A DNA stretch of 64,000 nt, taken from NCBI RefSeq assembly GCF_000234665.1, contig NC_018328.1:310001-374000 (forward strand), given 5' to 3'. Within the stretch, counting starts at the first letter, position 1. Each line of letters starts with the position of its first letter. Both the position numbers and the translations under genes were made by a program. Of this stretch, positions 9,800 through 19,381 are shown piece after piece. Origin of the DNA: Leishmania mexicana MHOM/GT/2001/U1103. Lineage: Eukaryota > Euglenozoa > Kinetoplastea > Trypanosomatida > Trypanosomatidae. The notes beneath the pieces are model-generated. The model worked only from the letters and a program-made list of their open reading frames with translations. It ran no database searches and was not told the DNA's origin.

Positions 9800-12205
9800 A
9801 TGCAGTCAGACCTTGGCACCATTCACGTCACGAACTTCCACGGCAGCGGCGCGCTGTCTGGTGACGGCTACAATGCCAGTGGCAGCGTGGATGGCGACAG
9901 CGAGGCGGGCACGGACATCCGCCTCCTCGCCAAGGAGTTCGTGACTCAGTTTCGCATCCATCACGAGTTTCTGTACATGGACATGCTGCGGAGCAACTTG
10001 TCGGCTGGGCTGCACTACGTGGAGTTCCAGATGCTGCACCTCCAGCAGTTCAGCGGCGTGCTCTTTGGAGCAGTGCAGCACAACCCCACCCGCGCACTGC
10101 CGCTGATGGAGCACGCCGTGTGGGAGCTGGCGCAGGAGCGCAAGCTGTTCCCTGCCTACAGTCGCGGGACGACGATTCAGGTGCAGCTCTTCTGGGGCGT
10201 GCCACCGATGGCACTGCGCAACCTCGCCCAGGCCGCCGTGGCGCAGCTGGTGAGCGTGAGCGGCATTGTCGTCAAGTCCAGCTCCACACATGCTCGCTGT
10301 GTCCGGGCGGCTATCCAATGTACGAGCTGTCGAAGCAAGGCCTACATCAACGGCGGGCGGTCGATCGATCTGCCTCCGCAGTGCATGGAAAACAGCGGCC
10401 GCGGTGGGGCCGGTGGTGGCGGAGGTACGTCCTCCGGCAAGTGCCGGCCGAACCCCTACGTGCTTCTCCCAATGGAGTGCGAGTACGAGGACCAGCAGAT
10501 CGTCAAGCTGCAGGAGCTTCCCGAAGACGTGCCGACCGGTGAACTGCCGCGACACCTGACGGTGGTGGTGGATCGCTACTTAGTTGACCGCATCAGCCCT
10601 GGCTCCCGCGTCCAGATCGTCGGCGTCGTCTCGGTTCAGGAGAAGCGTGGTGGCTTCGACAACGCACGTGGCGGAGGCCGTGGTCGCGCGGCGCCTGGCT
10701 TGCGTGCGCAGTACCTGCGCTGTGTCGGTCTCATGTTCCGCACTACGCAGGATGCCAGCTGCGCAGTGGTGAGCGTGAACCAGAACTTCTCCTCTCGTGT
10801 GCGATCTCGCTCAACCATGACGTGGCAGCCGGAGGAGGAGGCATCCTTCAAGGCCTTCGCGAAGCAGGGGGACGTGTTCCAGAAGCTCTCTGCCAGCATC
10901 GACCCCGCCATCTTTGGGCTGGAGGATCAGAAGAAGGCAATTGTGTGCCTCCTGTTCGGCGGCACGCGCAAGCGCATCGGCAGCAACTTCCTGCGCGGCG
11001 ACATGAACGTCCTCTTCATTGGTGACCCGTCGACGGCCAAGTCGCAGCTGCTGAAGTTTGTAGAGAAGGTGGCCCCGATCGGCATCTACACCTCTGGCAA
11101 GGGCAGCAGTGCCGCCGGCCTCACCGCGTCCGTCATCTCGAACGGAAACGGCGACTTTGTTCTCGAGGCGGGGTCGATGGTGCTGGCCGACGGCGGCGTC
11201 GTGTGCATTGACGAGTTCGACAAGATGCGAGAACAGGATCAAGTGGCCATCCACGAGGCGATGGAGCAGCAGACCATCTCCATCGCCAAGGCGAATATGA
11301 CGACAATGCTAAACAGCCGCACGTCGGTGCTGGCGGCTGCGAACCCGACGCTCGGTAGCTACGACCCTCTGCGCTCCAACGAGGACCAGATGGACTTCCA
11401 GAGCTCCATCCTGTCCCGCTTTGACCTCATTTTTAAGGTGATTGATCCCCGCAACCCCGAGACGGATCAGCGGCTGGCTCACCACGTCATCTCGCTCCAC
11501 AAGAGCGCCAACGGCAGCGGCGGGCGACGCGGCGGTGGTCGTGCGGGTGCGTCCGCCTCCGCTGGTAGCGGTGCGGCGGGTTCTGCGGCGCAGAGTAACC
11601 ATGGCGAAGTGGTGGAGCGCTGCTTCGTTACCAAGTACATCTCCTACGCCCGCGCCACCTGCCGCCCGGTCATCTCAGAGGAGGCGATGAAGGTGCTACT
11701 CGACTTCTACGTTCAGGTGCGCCGAGACGCACATCAGCAAACCCTCGCGACGATTGGCGGCATGAGCAGCGGCAACGGCAGCGCGGCAGGCGGTGGTGGC
11801 TCGAGCAGCAACAAGACGCCTATCATCCAGATCACAGCCCGGCAGCTGGAGAGCCTCGTGCGCATTACAGAGTCGATGGCCCGGATGCGGCTTGACGTGC
11901 TCGCCAGCCGCAGCGACGCCGAAGAGGCCATCAAGCTCTTTAAAATCGCCACCGTCGACGCCATCAAGAGCGGTGTGGCGGATCAAATCCTGACGGAGGC
12001 ACAGAGTGAGCTTGTCCTGCGCGTGGAGGAGGCGCTGCGCCGCCGCGTTGCGCTCGGGGCCACGGTCGAGCACCACCGCCTCCTGTCGGAGCTCGCACGC
12101 ATGGGTTTCGACGCCAAACTCGTGGAGCGTGCCTTGTACGCGATGGTGAAGCGGGAGGAGCTGGAGTGGCGCAAGCAGCGCACTCTGCTGCACCGTGTGA
12201 GATGA
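9800..12205 (+). CDS. MCM5, subunit of the MCM2-7 replicative helicase
   Basis: An 801-residue MCM protein. The N-terminal domain carries a zinc-binding segment with CxxC near residue 175 and a further Cys near 195. A PNPYV segment and KLQE.PE..P.GELPR, followed by VVVDRYLVD, are typical of MCM5. The AAA+ core has Walker A GDPSTAKSQ starting at residue 408, Walker B CIDEFDKM near 470, the sensor region ending in AAANP, and the Arg-finger motif SRFD near 539. The segment KKAIVCLLFGGTRKR is also MCM5-like. Low-complexity Gly/Ser/Ala insertions lie after the zinc segment, near residues 570-600, and near 655-675, and are common in trypanosomatid proteins. It acts in the nucleus in origin licensing and as part of the CMG helicase. 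The start is the first ATG after the predicted splice acceptor. Confidence 0.95.
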   Translation: MQSDLGTIHVTNFHGSGALSGDGYNASGSVDGDSEAGTDIRLLAKEFVTQFRIHHEFLYMDMLRSNLSAGLHYVEFQMLHLQQFSGVLFGAVQHNPTRALPLMEHAVWELAQERKLFPAYSRGTTIQVQLFWGVPPMALRNLAQAAVAQLVSVSGIVVKSSSTHARCVRAAIQCTSCRSKAYINGGRSIDLPPQCMENSGRGGAGGGGGTSSGKCRPNPYVLLPMECEYEDQQIVKLQELPEDVPTGELPRHLTVVVDRYLVDRISPGSRVQIVGVVSVQEKRGGFDNARGGGRGRAAPGLRAQYLRCVGLMFRTTQDASCAVVSVNQNFSSRVRSRSTMTWQPEEEASFKAFAKQGDVFQKLSASIDPAIFGLEDQKKAIVCLLFGGTRKRIGSNFLRGDMNVLFIGDPSTAKSQLLKFVEKVAPIGIYTSGKGSSAAGLTASVISNGNGDFVLEAGSMVLADGGVVCIDEFDKMREQDQVAIHEAMEQQTISIAKANMTTMLNSRTSVLAAANPTLGSYDPLRSNEDQMDFQSSILSRFDLIFKVIDPRNPETDQRLAHHVISLHKSANGSGGRRGGGRAGASASAGSGAAGSAAQSNHGEVVERCFVTKYISYARATCRPVISEEAMKVLLDFYVQVRRDAHQQTLATIGGMSSGNGSAAGGGGSSSNKTPIIQITARQLESLVRITESMARMRLDVLASRSDAEEAIKLFKIATVDAIKSGVADQILTEAQSELVLRVEEALRRRVALGATVEHHRLLSELARMGFDAKLVERALYAMVKREELEWRKQRTLLHRVR

Positions 12206-12695
12206 CGACGATGCAAGAGGGCTCGCAGCTGCATGTGTGGACGGCGGCACCCGCGTGTGTCTCTGCCCACCGCTTTGTTTGGTGTTTTACCCCCCCCCTT
12301 CATAGACTCTTGAGGCGCCGGTCCTCGCACAAACACCCCAACGCTGAAGTGGCTTGAATCGTCTTCTCCCCTCGCACCGTCGCCGTTGCCGTGGCCCGCG
12401 CTCGCCACCGCCGGCCCCCCCCCTCCCGCTCGTCCCCTCCCCCTTGTCTCCCCAATGCTTATCAGCATCGCCGTCCATGACCCGCCTTCGTTTTCCTCAC
12501 TGCACGCTCCCTCTTCCACCCCACCCCAAAGTCATCCTCTCGTTGCGCACAACGCACACGTGCGTGTCTGCTGTGTTCGACGCGCCGGAGGCGGAGTGTC
12601 CGCAGACGTTGACGGCTGCCTCATCGGCAGCGCACGCTTCATCACACAGGGCCGCAGCGGCCTCGACAGCTGGCTGTATCAGCGGCTGAAACCCG
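12206..12695. other. Spacer between MCM5 and the methyltransferase
   Basis: No gene seen. It contains C-rich runs near 12285-12300 and 12410-12450 and a C/T tract at about 12490-12527 followed by AG at 12530-12531, a candidate trans-splice site about 165 bases before the next ATG. Confidence 0.45.
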
Positions 12696-14060
12696 ATGGC
12701 CACGAGCGCCAAGGCCGAGCCGCCCATGAAGAAGCCCCGGGTCCACGCAGACAAGAGCGCAGCGGCACCGTGTAACTCGGAGGCAGCGACCAGGGCAGCG
12801 GCCGCGGTCGACTTCGATGCTGTTCCCACAAGCAATACACTTCTGAGTGCGCGGCTCCAACGGGAACTGAGATCCTTATGGAGTGCGAGTGGTTCTGCCA
12901 CGGCGGCGCCTTCCGGCACCAGCGGGCCGTCGATGGATCACGGCGCACCGCCCAAGCCTGCTGATGTGGCCTCCGTTGTGCCGTCCTTCAAGGTCGGCAC
13001 GCTCGAGATGTACCGCCGCTTCCCGGAGGCCTACGATCTGCTCATGACCCACCACAACTGCACTGCCGTGCGCGACACACTGCTGAAGGACGTGCTGGAC
13101 CGCATTGCTCGCACGGCAGGTGTAGAAGCCGTACCAGCGGATGCCGCCGCGGACGCTGCGGGGCAGCGCACGCAGCCGTGGGTGCGCGTGGCAGACTTTG
13201 GGTGCGGTACGGGACGCATCGAAAGCATGGTGGCGCAGCACCCCGCCGTTCAGGCGATCTACGCGTACGACAGCGAGGTGTCGATGCTGCGGCGCTGTCT
13301 GGTAAACACCGTGCGGAGCGCTGCTCAGTCCGGGCACTACCGCTCCGTGAGTCTGCTTCCCGTGGCCGCGTCGGCAGAGAAGAGGAGTGAAATAAACGAT
13401 GCCAGCTTCCCCTCGCACGCGCTGCCGTCACCGCCTGGGGTGTTATGCGGTGGGGACGAGAGCGAGGCGACGACATCGACAACAGTCGCATCGTTACAGT
13501 TGTGCGTCCGCCCTGTACCGTTCCAGGCGATTCAGGCAGGCTTTCTCACGCAGACACGACACCCCCGCTGCTCCCTCGTTGTGTGCGCGTGGTCTCTCTC
13601 CTACGTTATGCGAATGGAGTGGGGCAAAGACCACTGGCACGCCGCCATAGACACGGTTGTGCAGTCGCTGCTGAACCTGCTCGACAACACGCGCTCGGAT
13701 GCGGCGGTGGTCATACTAGAGACGCTGGGGAACGGCTCTGCGGAGCCGACACGGCAGAGCACGTACACGCAGCGACTGGAGGAGTATTTCGGGTTCAAGC
13801 GGACGTGGGTGCGCACGGACTACGAGTTCAAGAGTAAGGCCGACGCGGAACGCATGGTGCGCTTCTTCTTTGGCGAAAAGATGCTGGCGAAGCTCGCCTC
13901 AGACAACGTTCGTAGTGGAGGAGAGCGTGGCGCCGCTGACGGCACGGAGAGGGGTGGCGGTTGTCGCCTCATGGAGTGCACGGGCATTTGGACCTACTGG
14001 AAGGCGCGAGAGTCGCCAACGGAGCCCCTCAGGGAGTCACGGGAACTCTCTCGCTCATGA
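12696..14060 (+). CDS. Class I SAM-dependent methyltransferase, substrate unknown
   Basis: The protein is 454 residues. Motif I reads VADFGCGTGRIE near residues 164-175, the glycine-rich S-adenosylmethionine-binding loop of class I methyltransferases, and an acidic residue follows in YAYDSEVSML where motif II is expected. A later hydrophobic strand, SLVVCAWSLSYVM, matches the motif IV region, and the segment after it (LLNLLDN then VVILETLG) fits motif V/VI. The N-terminal 80 residues are Ala-rich with a Lys/Arg patch (PMKKPRV) that could be nuclear targeting. An insertion of low-complexity Ser/Thr/Pro sequence separates motifs II and IV. I do not recognise the substrate family; nothing in the sequence picks out protein, RNA or lipid methylation. 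It has no visible signal peptide or membrane segment. Confidence 0.75.
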   Translation: MATSAKAEPPMKKPRVHADKSAAAPCNSEAATRAAAAVDFDAVPTSNTLLSARLQRELRSLWSASGSATAAPSGTSGPSMDHGAPPKPADVASVVPSFKVGTLEMYRRFPEAYDLLMTHHNCTAVRDTLLKDVLDRIARTAGVEAVPADAAADAAGQRTQPWVRVADFGCGTGRIESMVAQHPAVQAIYAYDSEVSMLRRCLVNTVRSAAQSGHYRSVSLLPVAASAEKRSEINDASFPSHALPSPPGVLCGGDESEATTSTTVASLQLCVRPVPFQAIQAGFLTQTRHPRCSLVVCAWSLSYVMRMEWGKDHWHAAIDTVVQSLLNLLDNTRSDAAVVILETLGNGSAEPTRQSTYTQRLEEYFGFKRTWVRTDYEFKSKADAERMVRFFFGEKMLAKLASDNVRSGGERGAADGTERGGGCRLMECTGIWTYWKARESPTEPLRESRELSRS

Positions 14061-14705
14061 CTTGGCACACACAGACACAGGCACACACGTGTCGCATCTC
14101 TCCCCTGCCCTGCTGCATGAGCGTTTTCGAGTAACGCGTCTCTGGAGCACGCGCTAGCAACCGTTGGCACTCGCGACAGCCACACCTCGATGCGCACTAC
14201 ACTCCACCATCACCACCCACAGCCGCCTAACCCGCTCCCTACCCCCTCTTCACAAACTTCGTGCAGCGCAGGCGCGCCATTTTCTGGTTCGCTCACGTTG
14301 GTGGAACGTGTGTCTGCACCTCGTTCCCGCGAAAGTGCCGATGATGGAGAAGAGGAATGGCGGGCATCGACATCCATGCTCGATGTCCGCCTCGGCAGCA
14401 GCAGATGCAAGCTCGACTCACCAAGCACAGTCCCGCGCTGTGCGTCGGATTGGACGGATCATCACATGGTCCCCTGCCCCCCCCCTCCCCTACTTCCCCG
14501 CCTCTCTCTCTCCCACCCTGCTTCCCCTCGTCGTTGTTCGCCGTCGCCACGCTGTGTGCTCCGCACGTTGCTTCACACACGCCCAGAGCCGTGAACGGAG
14601 GGGCGCCGAAAAGCAGCGGGGCATCTCAGTCGACGTCAAGTTGCCAAGTCCTCCTCTTCCTCCCTCTTGCCTACACAGGCCCCCAGCCACCAACCTCGCC
14701 TCAGG
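14061..14705. other. Spacer between the methyltransferase and the APC4-like gene
   Basis: Overlapping open frames of up to 181 codons occur here but are rich in Ser, Pro, His and Arg and lack the codon pattern of the neighbouring genes. A pyrimidine tract at about 14649-14670 leads to AG at 14677-14678. The frame of the next gene extends back to a TTG at 14667, but its first ATG is at 14706. Confidence 0.45.
14649..14678 (+). promoter_or_regulatory. Predicted polypyrimidine tract and spliced-leader acceptor for the APC4-like gene
   Basis: A short but dense C/T tract is followed by an AG 27 bases before the first ATG. Splicing here would remove the upstream non-ATG extension of the frame and decide the start at 14706. 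Confidence 0.5.
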
Positions 14706-17495
14706 ATGAAGCTCCTGCACTCCAAGTCGACCGCGGAGCCGATCCTCGCCGCCACGGCGTGTCCGTGCGCGAACCTCTTTGGCCTCGTCACGCAGAGCTC
14801 CGTCGCGGTCTATCGCTCCACTACGCTCACCACAGTCTTCAACTTCTCCCTGAAGCCCTTCCAGTCCGTGCTAAAGGGCAATGGTGCTGATGGGAGGAGA
14901 CGCAACGGCAACTCCGTCTGCTGCTGCTGGTCGCCATCGGGGCGCCTGTTCACCCTTGCACTGCCATCGGGCCTGCTGCTCGTGCTGGATGTCGAGGGCG
15001 GCGCCTTGGTGCGCTTCCTCACTCCTGGTGACACGGCCCCTGGAAGCGGCAACGGCGCTGTCGGCTCCAGTTCGGCCCCCGCCTTGGCAAGTGTGCCGCG
15101 AGTCCCCACAACGCTCCCGCCTGGCCGCCCTGTGCTCGCCATGGGCTGGTGTGCGGTGCACTCACTCTCCTCCAGACACGTTAACGCCATGCATGTGGAC
15201 ATGCAGACACGGTGCCTGCCGGTCCGCACCGGCGTGACGGCTGCGTTGCTGGACGAGGTTGCTCAAGGATCCCCCCTTTCTCTCCTCGGCGCGGGAGACG
15301 CTGCCCATCTGCTCTCCTCAAGTGCAGTGATGAGCGGCGGATACCCTGCCGATGCGAGAAGCGGCAGCAGATCCGTATCGCTGCTCATGGTTCTTGGCTG
15401 CGACGGTGTTCTTCGTTGCCTGATCGGCGGTCTCTACGAGGTGCAACGTCTAGCGCTGTCGCTGCCGCTGGGTTTCCCTTCCTCGCCTGACAGCGGGTTC
15501 AGCGGCCGCGTGGCCGCCTGGGAGGACGTCGTCGTCGAAGACATGCAAGTGCGTCAGTGCACTATGCCTAGTGGGGCTTTGGGTGGCAGACAGACACGCG
15601 CACAGGGAAGAAATGGGCCACTGGACTGGGTGTGTTTTGGCGAGTCGGCCGCGGACGGCGTCCGTCCAGCCGTGGCGCAGCAGCACCGCCTGTACCTGAT
15701 CGCTAAGGGTGCGTCATCGACTGGCGCCGCAGCACAGTCGCTATGGGAGGTGGACTTACACGACAACCTCTCCGCCCTGGCCGCCCCACATTGGCTCGCG
15801 TTGTGCTACGTGCGCGAGTACACCCGAATCACGCGCGAGATGTACGAGAAGGTCGCTCACGAGTGGCATACAGTGCTGCGGGGGCGTCTCTGGGCACACC
15901 TTGGCCTCCCTGCTGTCGCCCCGCTTCTCTCCTCCGCCGTCCTGGCGCAACTCACGGAGCCGGACCCCTTGGCACTCTATAAGTACGCGAAGCAGCAGCT
16001 CATGCGCACCGCCGTGACGGAGGATCTCGAGGTGATGGCTGCGGCACTGCAGCGCGCGGTTTACGAAATCACGCATGTGTGCTACCGGTGTTGCGAGGTC
16101 GCCATGGCGTACGCCGCGCACCTCCGCGAGCCAGACACGGTGACGCAGCACCTCGGCGCGCTGCGGCGGCTTTGCGAGTCTTTTCTGCGACGCGTCACGA
16201 GGGAGGCGGAGGGTGCGCGGGACGTGGCGCTGTGGGTGCTGCAGCAGTCGCGCCACTGGGAACGCGGCTCCCGCTTCGCCATGGGTGCGGCAGATGAGCG
16301 GGCACTGACGGAGGCGGAAGAGGATGAGCAGGAGAGACCGTCCGCGGTGTCGTCGCCGTCCGCTGCAGCGACGGCAGCGGCTGACATGGCCCGCCCACCG
16401 TCGTCGCGACAGTCACCGTCCGTGGTGGACGAAGTCCCGCTTAGCGCGACACGCCAGCCGGCTTTATTGAGCTACCTTTCGTCCATTGCTACGCAAGAGG
16501 CCAATGCGGATGGCGATCCAGTGATTCACCTCTGCGCGCAGCTCGCCGCCCACGCGCAGGACTGCACGCCGTTGCCGGCGTCGTTCATGGCTTCTCTTCC
16601 CGTCCGCGTTGTGTTGTCGGGTGCACAAGATACTGGCGCCGCCTCCGCGTCAGCAGCGTCGCAGCTCCTGTGCTGTGTAGTGGAAGGGGTCGAGGAGGGA
16701 GAGCAAGGAAGCTGCCTTGACGAGGATGGCAAGGAGATGAGCGCTACTGCTGCCTCCAGCAACGGCTGCTGCCCGCTGTACGAGGCGGGTCTGGAAGACG
16801 TCGCATTCGGTGAACGCAATCGTGACGTGGCACGCGACGAGTGCGGCTGCGCGCTCATCACGGAAGGGGCCCACGTACACGTGCTGCGCTCCGCTGCCGC
16901 CGCGACCAATACGATCCAGGCTCTACAGATCGGCACATACAAGCTGGTGGTGCGCCGCGACGGTGATGCTGGAGAAGACGCCGCCGCCTCACCCGCAGCT
17001 TCTGGTTCTGTGCTAGAGGCATCCCTTACGACAGACGTGGACGTGAGTCTCATCACATCTCGCCTCAAGGCGGAGCTAGCAGGCAAGCACGGCTGTGCGG
17101 CACCGTGTGTCTATGGTGCCACATGGTACGGCTACCTTGAAGAGGATCGACACGTTGTGGTCTGTCAGCCAAGCACCGTCACTGCCGCCCGCTCTGCCGA
17201 ATCTGATGCCTGGTGCAGGTCGGCTGCGCCGGCGACCTTCTTTGTCGCTACCGTCGACGGCAGTGGCCGGCTGTTGATGGTTGATGAGGAAGAGCACGAC
17301 GGCGACAACGAAGATGGCGGCGATGCGGCGGACTCTTCAGCGGCCGCAGCGTCGTCGGCGCGGGCGGCGCTGTGTGAGGTAGCCGGGATGGAGGGCGTGC
17401 CGCTGCGCGTGAGCATGAGCCGTGCCCGCAGCTTCTGCGTCGTCGTCGGTGTCACCAAGTACGTTGTCCTCTCCCTCTACGATGACGACTACTGA
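14706..17495 (+). CDS. APC4-like subunit of the anaphase-promoting complex (tentative)
   Basis: The protein is 929 residues. The N-terminal third looks like a degenerate WD40 propeller: a strand pair (FGLVTQSSVAVYRS), then CCCWSPSGRLFTLALPSG and LLVLDVEGG, the layout of APC4 where a propeller is followed by a long helical domain. Residues about 370-500 are helical (YTRITREMYEKVAHEWHTVL and following), like the APC4 helix bundle. Acidic and Ser/Ala-rich linkers separate blocks near 535-570 and 860-885. The end, CVVVGVTKYVVLSLYDDDY, resembles the C-terminal strand and acidic tail of human APC4. In other eukaryotes APC4 is a scaffold of the APC/C ubiquitin ligase that drives mitotic exit. The match is by remembered pattern, not by search, and another propeller-plus-helix scaffold is possible. 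Confidence 0.5.
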   Translation: MKLLHSKSTAEPILAATACPCANLFGLVTQSSVAVYRSTTLTTVFNFSLKPFQSVLKGNGADGRRRNGNSVCCCWSPSGRLFTLALPSGLLLVLDVEGGALVRFLTPGDTAPGSGNGAVGSSSAPALASVPRVPTTLPPGRPVLAMGWCAVHSLSSRHVNAMHVDMQTRCLPVRTGVTAALLDEVAQGSPLSLLGAGDAAHLLSSSAVMSGGYPADARSGSRSVSLLMVLGCDGVLRCLIGGLYEVQRLALSLPLGFPSSPDSGFSGRVAAWEDVVVEDMQVRQCTMPSGALGGRQTRAQGRNGPLDWVCFGESAADGVRPAVAQQHRLYLIAKGASSTGAAAQSLWEVDLHDNLSALAAPHWLALCYVREYTRITREMYEKVAHEWHTVLRGRLWAHLGLPAVAPLLSSAVLAQLTEPDPLALYKYAKQQLMRTAVTEDLEVMAAALQRAVYEITHVCYRCCEVAMAYAAHLREPDTVTQHLGALRRLCESFLRRVTREAEGARDVALWVLQQSRHWERGSRFAMGAADERALTEAEEDEQERPSAVSSPSAAATAAADMARPPSSRQSPSVVDEVPLSATRQPALLSYLSSIATQEANADGDPVIHLCAQLAAHAQDCTPLPASFMASLPVRVVLSGAQDTGAASASAASQLLCCVVEGVEEGEQGSCLDEDGKEMSATAASSNGCCPLYEAGLEDVAFGERNRDVARDECGCALITEGAHVHVLRSAAAATNTIQALQIGTYKLVVRRDGDAGEDAAASPAASGSVLEASLTTDVDVSLITSRLKAELAGKHGCAAPCVYGATWYGYLEEDRHVVVCQPSTVTAARSAESDAWCRSAAPATFFVATVDGSGRLLMVDEEEHDGDNEDGGDAADSSAAAASSARAALCEVAGMEGVPLRVSMSRARSFCVVVGVTKYVVLSLYDDDY

Positions 17496-18115
17496 GGAAC
17501 GAGCGGGAGGGAGAGGCGCGCCAGACCCTGTTCGCGTCCCCGTCGCTCTGCGCATCCCGCTGCGGGGCTCCCTCGCATCACGCCGGCAAACATGCAAGCA
17601 CAAACCCCGCACATAGACGTGCCTCCAAAAGCGCTGTCATTACGCATGTGGAGGCGGAGGACCTCATCAAGCTCATCCTAGACTACATGCGCGCTACATA
17701 CTCAGCAGAAGGCAAGAGCCCACGAGGAGGAAGGGGGCGAGGGACCCCCCACCACCACCATAAAAGGACATGGTTGCTCCCATACCCTCCCCCATACGCG
17801 CCAGGTGGACGATGACCCGTCCTTACTTACATGGCCACCCCGCGTACACGCGACTGCCCACAGATATATATATATAGAGAGAGGAGGAAAGGCGAACGAC
17901 TAGGCGAAGGCAGCCTCGCCATCGCCCTCACCACACTCCTCCAAGCTCTGTCGGACCTCCGCTGCCGATGGCGCATGGCTCTCATCCGTGCTTTGTATAT
18001 CGTCTCTCGTCCCCACCGCCCCCCCCCCTTCACTCCTCACATCTGACCGCATTGCAACACACTCACATACACTAAGCTGAGCAGCACCTACTGAGCGCAC
18101 CTCTTCCTCCCCACC
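17496..18115. other. Spacer with a possible broken small gene and a predicted splice acceptor
   Basis: The segment 17592-17735 is treated separately as a possible pseudogene. The rest contains a TA run near 17866-17874 and a C-rich tract at about 18001-18040, followed by AG at 18075-18076, which would give the next gene a leader of 39 bases. Confidence 0.4.
17592..17735 (+). pseudogene. Possible frameshifted remnant of a small LisH-like gene
   Basis: One frame starting at the ATG at 17592 reads MQAQTPHIDVPPKALSL and then runs into a stop near 17679. From about 17639 a different frame reads VEAEDLIKLILDYMRATY (17648-17701) with strongly Leishmania-like codons (GAG, GAC, CTC, ATC, AAG, TAC, CGC). 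That peptide has the spacing of a LisH motif such as the one opening SMU1. The second frame has no ATG before the motif and degenerates into Gly/His/Pro-rich sequence after it. The two pieces would join with a one-base shift. It could be a decayed gene, a sequencing error in a small real gene, or chance. No function is assigned. Confidence 0.25.
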
Positions 18116-18463
18116 ATGTCCGCATTCATGGAGAAGTACCACATCGACAAGGCGCTCGGCACCACGTTGAGAGCCGTGCAGTCCGTGTGGGGCTGGACGC
18201 GTGAGCGGCTGTGGCCCATCTACTCCGCCGCCGTCGTCTTCTCCCTCTTCCAGATGATCGCTGTCGCCTCGGAGAAGCAGATCCTCGCCGACCACTACTA
18301 CGGCGACGTCGATGGGAAGTTCGAGGAGCACAAGGATGAGCTTGTGCGCGATGCCAAGAAGCTATTCAACGAGGAGGTGGCGGTGGCGGTGAAAGAGCAC
18401 GTGTGGCAGCTGTCCCCTGCGGCGTTCCGTCGCGAGTACAACAACCGCCTTGGCAGCGCTTAA
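18116..18463 (+). CDS. Small single-pass membrane protein of unknown function
   Basis: The protein is 115 residues, starting at an ATG in the favourable context ccaccATG. After a basic amphipathic N-terminal part (KYHIDKALGTTLRAVQSVW) comes one hydrophobic segment, PIYSAAVVFSLFQMIAV, near residues 35-51. The remainder is soluble and charged (FEEHKDELVRDAKKLFNEEV) and probably helical. There are no Cys pairs or catalytic motifs. The size, single membrane segment and charged helical tail would fit a small accessory subunit of a mitochondrial inner-membrane complex, but this is inference only. Codon use matches the neighbouring genes and the reading frame is clean, so I consider it a real gene. 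Confidence 0.8.
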   Translation: MSAFMEKYHIDKALGTTLRAVQSVWGWTRERLWPIYSAAVVFSLFQMIAVASEKQILADHYYGDVDGKFEEHKDELVRDAKKLFNEEVAVAVKEHVWQLSPAAFRREYNNRLGSA

Positions 18464-19381
18464 TAGATTGAAGAACAGGGGGAAGGCGGGGGAAGGTGTT
18501 CCGACGTGCTGGCAAGCAAGCCCCAAGCACCAGATACGGCGTGTCGAGGACTGTCTACCTATGCCTGTGTCGACGCAGAAGCCATGGAGACAGCGAAGGT
18601 AACCACGTTCAGCCATGCCGCCTCGCACGCATGCACGCGTGCAAGTGGTGGGAGGTGGGGGGAGGTGCATCATCTGACTCCTCTGACAGTTCTCTTCACC
18701 ACCACCCTTCCTCCAACCAAGCTTCCCACCCCACCCCCCTCTGACCCCCTCCCCCGGCCCTTCGCATGCCGTGTGCGTACGCGGGGCTTTGCGTGATGGA
18801 CCGCATCTCGTGGTGTTTGTTCTCGGAGGTGTGTGCATGCGTGTTTGTGCGTCATCGCCCATATTGCTTCGCACGAAGAGGACGGAGGGTTGATGGGCCT
18901 CCCCCCACCCCCTCACAGCCACACCCACGTACGCCGCCCTCCCCCCTCCGTCTCTCCCTCTTGGTGGTATTGATGTTTCCTGCCTCGTGAGGCACCTAAC
19001 TAAAAATTGCATCCCGTGTGATTGCCCTTGTGCACACATGCGTGTGTCTCAAGCTGTAGCGGTGCATACATGTGGGTGCGTGCCTCCCGCCCTCCCCCAC
19101 CGCGTGTGTCAGCAGCGGGGCACGATCTCGGGTTTGTGGCTCGGCGCCACACTCTTCGCATGCCGTGCCCTCGTCGAGAGAGCGTACGAGAAGAGTGCAA
19201 CGACACCGGCGAATGACACTGCAGCTCCCCTCCTCCTCCTCCTCCCTCCTCTACACCACAAACCACGACGCACGCTGGTGCGCGCACATGCACACACATG
19301 TACACGTCAGCAGCTGATTGAGTGGTCACGCAGCAGGGCCAACGCGGCGCTTGACCCCTTCTTCTTTCTCTTCAAGCTCTG
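18464..19381. other. Spacer between the small membrane protein and the TBC gene
   Basis: Nothing gene-like. It contains C-rich tracts near 18725-18760 and 18900-18960, short TG and CA runs (for example CA near 19288-19305), and a C/T tract at 19227-19255. A second tract, 19355-19374, ends in AG at 19375-19376, only five bases before the next ATG. Confidence 0.45.
19355..19376 (+). promoter_or_regulatory. Candidate spliced-leader acceptor very close to the TBC gene start
   Basis: A compact pyrimidine tract is followed directly by AG, with the ATG at 19382. The mature leader would be almost only the spliced leader itself. An upstream C/T tract at 19227-19255 is an alternative signal. Confidence 0.35.

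Noticed and set aside
9270..9944. A 224-codon open frame on the + strand before MCM5
   Set aside because: It translates a TG repeat and C-rich tract and overlaps the MCM5 start in another frame.
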